Assembly: GCA_001683735.1 (NCBI GenBank)
Contig: LUGG01000011.1
Coordinates: forward strand, 1,302,001-1,366,000
Direction: 5' to 3'
DNA: 64,000 nucleotides
Source: Grifola frondosa
Taxonomy: Eukaryota > Basidiomycota > Agaricomycetes > Polyporales > Grifolaceae
Position numbers and translations under genes: made by a program. Position 1 is the stretch's first letter. Each line of letters begins with the position of its first letter. The notes below the pieces were generated by a model. That model was not told the origin of the DNA and did no database searches. It saw only the letters and a program-made list of their open reading frames with translations. Positions 58,251 to 64,000 of the stretch are shown in pieces.

Positions 58251-59023
58251 GATGGAAGGGGGTTAGTCTCTTGGTCCGATAGGGAGGTCCAATACTTATA
58301 CGACTGAATCGGTCTCGAATGGGTAATCCCTTCTCCAACACTATGCGCAGGTTCATCAATAACAATGAAAGATGTCATGGTACGCACATTCTATAGCTCC
58401 TCCAACGCCGAGCAACTGTCCACCGTATCTGCCCCTTACGGGGATTTGGCGTTATTTTCGGGAAATTTCGACTCGCTCCGATCGATTATCACTCACGGCC
58501 GCTGTTGACATGGACATCTCGGGCTTCATTTATGGTCGCGAAATTGCCTTTTGCGACGACGGCGTGGCTGCATGTCTATTGTTTCGTTTAGCCAACCTCC
58601 TTCGGGCAAGCATGCCATGAAAAAGGGTCGCTTCTGACTTACGAGACACCAAGTGCTGGTGACAGTTCTTGACTTTGCCGATACCTACATTAAGGAAGGT
58701 TACTGCATGCGTGGAAGGCTGTCAACGAATGTAGTGAAATGAGATATGGACTTGTTATGTGCTTAGCTATCCTCCATAAAACATTGCGGACTAACTGCCT
58801 GTATCAATCAAACGAGGCAAGTGATCATCAATGTCCGCAACGCAGAACTCTTTATTTGCCGCAAGATCCCCAACCTGTCGCTATACAACCAAATGATATC
58901 AACGGTGTGAGCACGTAGAAACTGCGATGACCAAAGCACAAAAACACACCACTATGACAAAGATTCGATTTGCGCTTCCAAAGTTAGGTATCAGAGAGAT
59001 GAATCCGTGTTCAAAGAAATGTT
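58251..59023. repeat. P450-3 promoter, then R1 fragment (+)
   Basis: TATAAGT on the minus strand at 58294-58300 lies 44-50 bp before ATG 58250. The large inverted duplication ends near 58330-58360. 58370-58640 is an R1 fragment (SLTAAVDMDISG). 58690-59020 resembles 3' flanks of F-box copies C and F. Confidence 0.55.
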
Positions 59024-60481
59024 TCAAAACTTCATGACCACCGATATATCCTCTTTTGGTGCCTTATCTACAACAACTTCGCCACTCTCCATGGTAAACA
59101 CTTCCCAAAAAAGTGGTTCAATGTAACCTACTTTAATGGCGATATAGCGAATAAAGGGATATGACGCGATAATTTGAAAGGCGAGTGCTTCGGACCACGT
59201 TGTTAGACGAACATTACACCTCTCGTGCTTTCGTACGTGCGCATACTGGGCTCAGTGAGCGGCGAACGCTGCAGCGATAATTGAAATGTATCCTATGAAC
59301 CACACCGTAATATCAGCAAATAGCATTAGGAAGTGTAATGTGTCGCACTGACGAGAGCGCTGGAGTTCCCATCGAAGTACCCGAAGTCGATCGTGCACCG
59401 CAGATAGGTCAACCGCGCCACCAATTCAGCCAAGAGACAGCGAACACATGGAACAATCTGATCAAATACAATATCAGTATGGGACGGGCGGGAGTCGGAT
59501 AAGATGTCCGTCACCAATTCGTGAATATGAGAATCCACAAGGATTTTCACGCAACGAGTTGGACACGTGTGGCCAAGGCTATACAAATCGAGTGGCTATC
59601 CTTCGAGACGATCCAGCGACCTCCATCCACCGTCAGCAAGCTGGACAGAGCAGTTCAGCTGATGGTACCGACGGTTTGCCGCATTCAGACGGTCAGCATG
59701 ACGAAGTATGGTGAGGTCGGTGAGAGAAGAGAAATTTCGTGCGGTGAGTGCTACTGGAGGGTATTCTTCGTATGAAGTGAAAGTTTCCGTACACGCAGAA
59801 ACCGTAGCTCAGATTGGAACGCGACATTATACACTGTGAGGTCCCCCAGAGTGGCACTGCTATGGTGGAGTAATACAGCGGTATCCAGTCCAATGCTGTC
59901 AATGTATCCAAAGAACCTGAGATCGGCTTTGATCAGCGGTGACTTCATTTGCTTCACCATTTCGTACAGAGAATCTTTCTCCCAGGAAACTGGACCACCA
60001 TTCCAAGACATATGGAACTCTTTCAAGGATGTCAGCGACGAGCATGCTGCCCGCAAATCACAGCAGGTGAGATGGAGCGTCTCCAAAACAGATCTGTGTG
60101 TGAAAATTTCGACTAGCTGATTGATAGATTCGGATGATACCGGTCGGTCAAATCCACCGAGGGAGAGATGACGGAGGAATGGATATCGCAGGGGAGCATG
60201 AATGCACAGAAGGACTCTATTTTCCTGGTACTGTCGAGGTGCACGTCAAAGTTCAGCAGGTATCGGACTCCGCCGGCGTGATTGAGTGTACGACAAGTGC
60301 TCATAGCGCGAGTCAAAGCTGATTGTGAAAGAAAGGATAATATGATGTATATAACATCCAGATGGAGGCGCACTGTCGCAGTCGGACTACGAGATTGGTT
60401 TAGTTCAATCGCAAACGAGACCATACGAGCAATAAGCAATTACCCTCTGTTAGCAGGCCATCTGCAGGATTTATTTTCCAT
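59024..60481 (-). pseudogene. F-box/LRR-like copy E, decayed
   Basis: ATG at 60481 opens a damaged exon 1. The F-box LDVIYIILSFLSQSALTRAM and STCRTLNHAGGVRYLLNF has an extra Gly codon. About 10 nt are missing after FCAFML near 60197 (no VVQAPLRY), which shifts the frame to an early stop. Further blocks: ETLHLTCCD with a shortened link to RAACSSLTSLKEF, MVKQMKSPLIKADL, HHSSATLGDLTVYNV, then slips, and THELVTDILSDSRPSH and LTYLRCTIDFGYFDGN near the 3' end. Exon 3 is degraded and ends at 59024. Confidence 0.85.
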
Positions 60482-63011
60482 CTTAATTGAAACCAATACC
60501 TTTGGAGAGGGTAGCATTAGAGAGGATAGCGTCGGAGAGGATACTTGCAAGGCGTTAGACTCAAGAGTCAATCAGAGAATATTGCGTCCGAGGTTCAGTC
60601 GACACGTGACATGCATTTCGACGCTCAGCTTCCCGAACTTTTCCCTTCCTCTTACTCTTGTGCATACCGACTCGCGTACTCTGTCCTCCCCGTCTCCCCT
60701 CTCACGCATCTCCTGCACAACCATGATTTACCCTCTGCTCGTCCCCGGCATACCGCGGATCTCAGCGAGGCAGTCTTTCTGCTCCGTTATTGCGCTACTC
60801 GGGCGTTCTGATGTTCTGTCTTCTGTCTTGGTCCCCCATCGGTCACATCATTCATGCATGTGTAGCGAACCGCGGTTCGCATGTCTTGAGTGACAGGCGC
60901 TCCATAACAAGTCGGCTAGGGCAATACTCCTCGACTATTGTTAAGCTATGGAAATCGTGGAGCTGGACACTCGGAAGAGCGAGCGGTGTCGCGCGCACAC
61001 GCGTGTTTGGCGTTTCTAGCAAAACACAGAACGCGCAGCACTATCTGGTCCTGATATTCGCGACATACGTTCTTCCTGCTAGCCGTCCATTAATATCCGG
61101 AGTGCGCTCGCAATGCAGCTATAGGTAGCCTTGGATCTGGATGGTATGCATGACCCGCGATTTCTCCGCTGCGAGGGGAGCGACCGCGAATGGGCGGCGG
61201 CTTGCTAGACCTCAATCGCTGTGTTTTCGGGTTCTGCGATGCGCTGGTGCTGCATTGCACCTGAATATTTGAGTATGCAACCCGACGAACCAAGCGCGTT
61301 GGAATTTAGTCGCGATTCGTAGTGTACGTGTTTTCATTCCTGTTGTTCGTTTGTTCTTACATCCCGATTCGGTACCAGTTACTGCCTCATTCGACCATAC
61401 ATACTGATGTCTGGTTTCGCTCCAACGCGACCAACGGGCATGCGTCGAACACTGTCGCTGCCCGCGTCTGTGTTCCGATTCTTGCTGCACACAAGGGCGC
61501 GGAAAATACATGAGGACATCGAAACACGACGATGTCTTCGGACCGCATCGACGCCACACCCACAGTCTGTCCTCGCAAGCATCGTGCTCTTTCACCCACG
61601 ATGTGCTGCACGCAGGCACGGGCGTGTCGCGTTGTGCAGGCGGCATTTCGGTACTCGTAGGGTTGTTCTTACGATCTCTCCCGCGTCGCCTCTAACGTGC
61701 GCCGCGGTCACCCAGTCCGTGGCACCTTGCGCCGCATCCACGCTGCAGTGAATGCACAGAACGAGTGCGTTCATTTACGTATGAATGAACACGAATCGAT
61801 ACCAATTATCAAGTAGTGCCGCGTACCAAACATCGGGTGAGTTGCGTCACTGCTGTCCGAACGGAGCCCGAAGGGAAGGGATGAGACATGTGTGCATCAC
61901 GCGTATGCTGACTGCGCACATACCGTCACGACCGTATTGCGCGGCGGGTGCATGGCGCGCAGATAATTTTGTCGACATTGGGAGGCCTGATAAATCAGAA
62001 ATCACATATTCGGAGGGGAATGAGTATGTCGGTGGTACTATAATAAACCAGGCTTATGTCGTGTTCTGCTCACCATGCGACGTTGTCGCCGTCGATGCCA
62101 CAGCTACGTGCGTCCTCGGCGTCCACCTGTCTACAGCATGCTGACGTTCATCCGAAGCCAGAGCTTATGAGATGATGCAAACCCCGCGACGTGCTAGGGA
62201 ACAAGCGGACAGGCAATGGAAAAATATGCACGGGAGCGAGCTGCAGAAAACACGAGAGGTGAGCCACAGGTTGTTTGGTGCGGCTGGCAGATGCGAGACC
62301 CGCAGCCGACCCGTTGCATCGTCTGCATGGATCCTGGTGACAATTTGGGAGACTGGTACCTTGGTGATGGTCTCGGGGATCCCCTGAACCATGTACATTA
62401 GATATTTTGGTGGCACACAAATAAAGCAGTGTTTCGCATCGGGCATCCAAATGTGTTGTTGAGAAGACGAGGACAAACGAAAACTTGATAGAGACTACTA
62501 CACAGTGCGAGATATTCTCAGGGACAGATGGAATGGGAGACGAGAGAGCGGGAGAAGGGCCACCTTATATCTTTGCAGCCGTACCTCCTTCCGCAAACCC
62601 ATGTGATCCGTTGCCGATGTCTGTCACCGCCTTGGTATTTCCCGGCGCAAAGGCGAAACATGACAGACCAACCTCTGAATATCTACTCGGCCAACTTGAA
62701 GGAGACGACGTACATCGCTGTGTTCGGAGCCGAGGAAAGCTGTCAACGAATGTAGTGAACTGAAATATCCCGAAACCATACTTGTTAAGTAAATGTTGCG
62801 GACCAACTTACTTGCAGCAATCAAGTGATCACTTCGAGAAAACGTCCGCAGAACTCTTTATTTTGCGGCAAGATCCCCGAACTGTGGCTATATAATAATA
62901 TGATATTAATGCTGCAGAGCACGTAGAAACTTCGAACTCCAAAGAACAAGAAAACATTACTATGTCGCAAAATTCGACCTCTCAGCAAGACCTCCCCGTT
63001 CCAATAATGCG
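60482..63011. repeat. Repeat block between F-box copies E and F: R3, R2 (+)
   Basis: 60730-61330 is the inverse of 36180-36780. 61360-61600 and 62570-62745 match 47770-48250 in direct orientation. 61800-62480 (+) is R2 (EITYSEGN, FCSPCDVVAVDATATC, GEPQVVWC). No supported gene. Confidence 0.55.
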
Positions 63012-64000
63012 TTAAAGCTCCATAACCACTGAGAGATCCTCTTTTGGCGCCTTGTCTACAACAACTTCGCCATTCTCCATGGTAAGCACTTTCCAGAAAA
63101 GCGTTTTGGTGAAACTTTCGACCTCTTTAACTTTAATGACAATGTAACGAATAGAGGGATTTGACGCGATAATTTGGGAGGCAAACAAGTCGGGGCAAAA
63201 CTCTAGGAGGAACATTACGCCTCGCGTCATTCCGCTTAAGTTGATGTCGAACTCGAGCATGAAGTGGGTGAGCGGCGAACGCTGCACCAATAGCTGAAAC
63301 GTATCCTATGAACCACATCATAAGATCAGCGAGTGGCTTTCTAAAGTGTAATGTGTGGTACTTACGATGTCGTCTGAGTTCCCATTGAAGTATGCGAGGT
63401 CGATCGTGCATCGCAGGTAGGTCAACCGCGCCGCCACTTCATCTGGAATGCAGCGAACACATGGAAAAACCGAATTGAGTCCAATATGGACACGGGACGG
63501 GCGGGAGTCGGACAAGATGTGGGCCACCATCTCGCGAGTACCGTGATCCACATATGAGATTTTCACGCGACGAATTTGACATGTCAACCCGAGCCTGTAC
63601 AAATTGACCGGCTCTCCTACGACTCGATCCAACGACTTCCACCCACCACCAGCATGCTGGACAGAGCGGTTTAACTGACGGTATTGATTGCTGGTCGACT
63701 CGGAACGTCCGAAAAACGATAACTGGTGAAGATCTCGAGGTCGGTGAGACTAGGGAAAATTCGTGCGATGAGTGCTAGTGGAGGGTCATCTACCCCAGAA
63801 ATCGAAAGCTTCCGCACTCGTGGAAACTGCAGCTCAAACTGGAATCTGACACCAGCTACCGTGAGGTCCTCTAGAGTGGCACTGCTGTGGTGAAGTAACA
63901 CAGCGGGATCCGGTCGAATGCCATCACCGGATATTGGGAACCTGAGCCAAGCTTTGACGAGTGATGACTGCATTTGCTGAACCATTTTGTACAGAGGGCC
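63012..64000 (-). pseudogene. F-box/LRR-like copy F, frame broken, 5' end outside window
   Basis: Starts beyond the right edge. Visible: MVQQMQSSLVKAWL, DPAVLLHHSSATLEDLTVAG, VRKLSISGVDDPPLALIARI, then a stop near 63671 because one base is lost before YRQLNRSVQHAGGGW. The frame continues as LDRVVGEPVNLYRLGLTCQI, LSDSRPSRVHIGLNSVFPCV to a GT donor near 63366. The last exon (63012-63266) is intact: SPLTHFMLEFDINLSG, HPSIRY-type segment as NPSIRYIVIKVKEV, GEVVVDKAPKEDLSVVMEL. Confidence 0.8.

Noticed and set aside
1..64000. tRNA, rRNA or CRISPR arrays
   Set aside because: No cloverleaf-like A/B box pairs, rRNA core sequences or regularly spaced repeats were recognised by eye. A tRNAscan-type search was not possible.

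Overview
The window is nuclear DNA of a filamentous basidiomycete, most likely an Agaricomycete. The evidence is many short (about 50-65 nt) GT-AG introns, a Plavaka-type DNA transposon, a DUF6698 gene, a DUF4436 membrane protein, and a protein family that basidiomycete annotations usually mislabel as geranylgeranyl pyrophosphate synthetase. No rRNA, tRNA, CRISPR or bacterial features were recognised. All exon coordinates below come from hand splicing.

Layout. (1) 1-8835 is mostly ordinary single-copy genes: the 3' part of a RasGEF (+), ribosomal protein uL22 (-), a DUF4436 membrane protein (-), a MYND-SET protein (-) and one RAI1/DXO-like 'GGPPS-like' protein (-). Several carry single-base indels, most of them in homopolymers. 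(2) 9360-17155 is mobile or accessory DNA: two small palindromes, a decayed Plavaka transposase (-) with an acidic repeat tail, and a DUF6698 gene (+) that diverges from it. (3) 19090-23939 holds two tandem cytochrome P450 genes (+); the first is intact (522 aa) and the second has a 10-nt deletion. (4) From about 21.75 kb to 58.35 kb the sequence is a large imperfect inverted duplication. Reading inwards from both ends the order is P450, GGPPS-like, GGPPS-like remnant, GGPPS-like, repeat R1, F-box/LRR gene. The inner part holds extra F-box copies, dispersed repeats and, near the centre, an intact single-copy proteasome gene (PRE7/PSMB1). (5) 58.4-64 kb continues the F-box/repeat array with two more broken copies.

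The amplified unit combines a lineage-expanded F-box/LRR family (six copies plus one 5' remnant, from intact to ruined), a RAI1/DXO-like family (four near-full or decayed copies in the duplication, two remnants, and one copy outside it), P450s, and non-coding repeats that recur between gene copies. The F-box genes could be substrate receptors of SCF ubiquitin ligases and the P450s are microsomal oxidases. Nothing in the sequence shows that the three families act together; their co-occurrence is best explained by block duplication followed by decay. I see no single new pathway. The most unusual object is the palindromic gene block itself and the graded decay of its paralogues.
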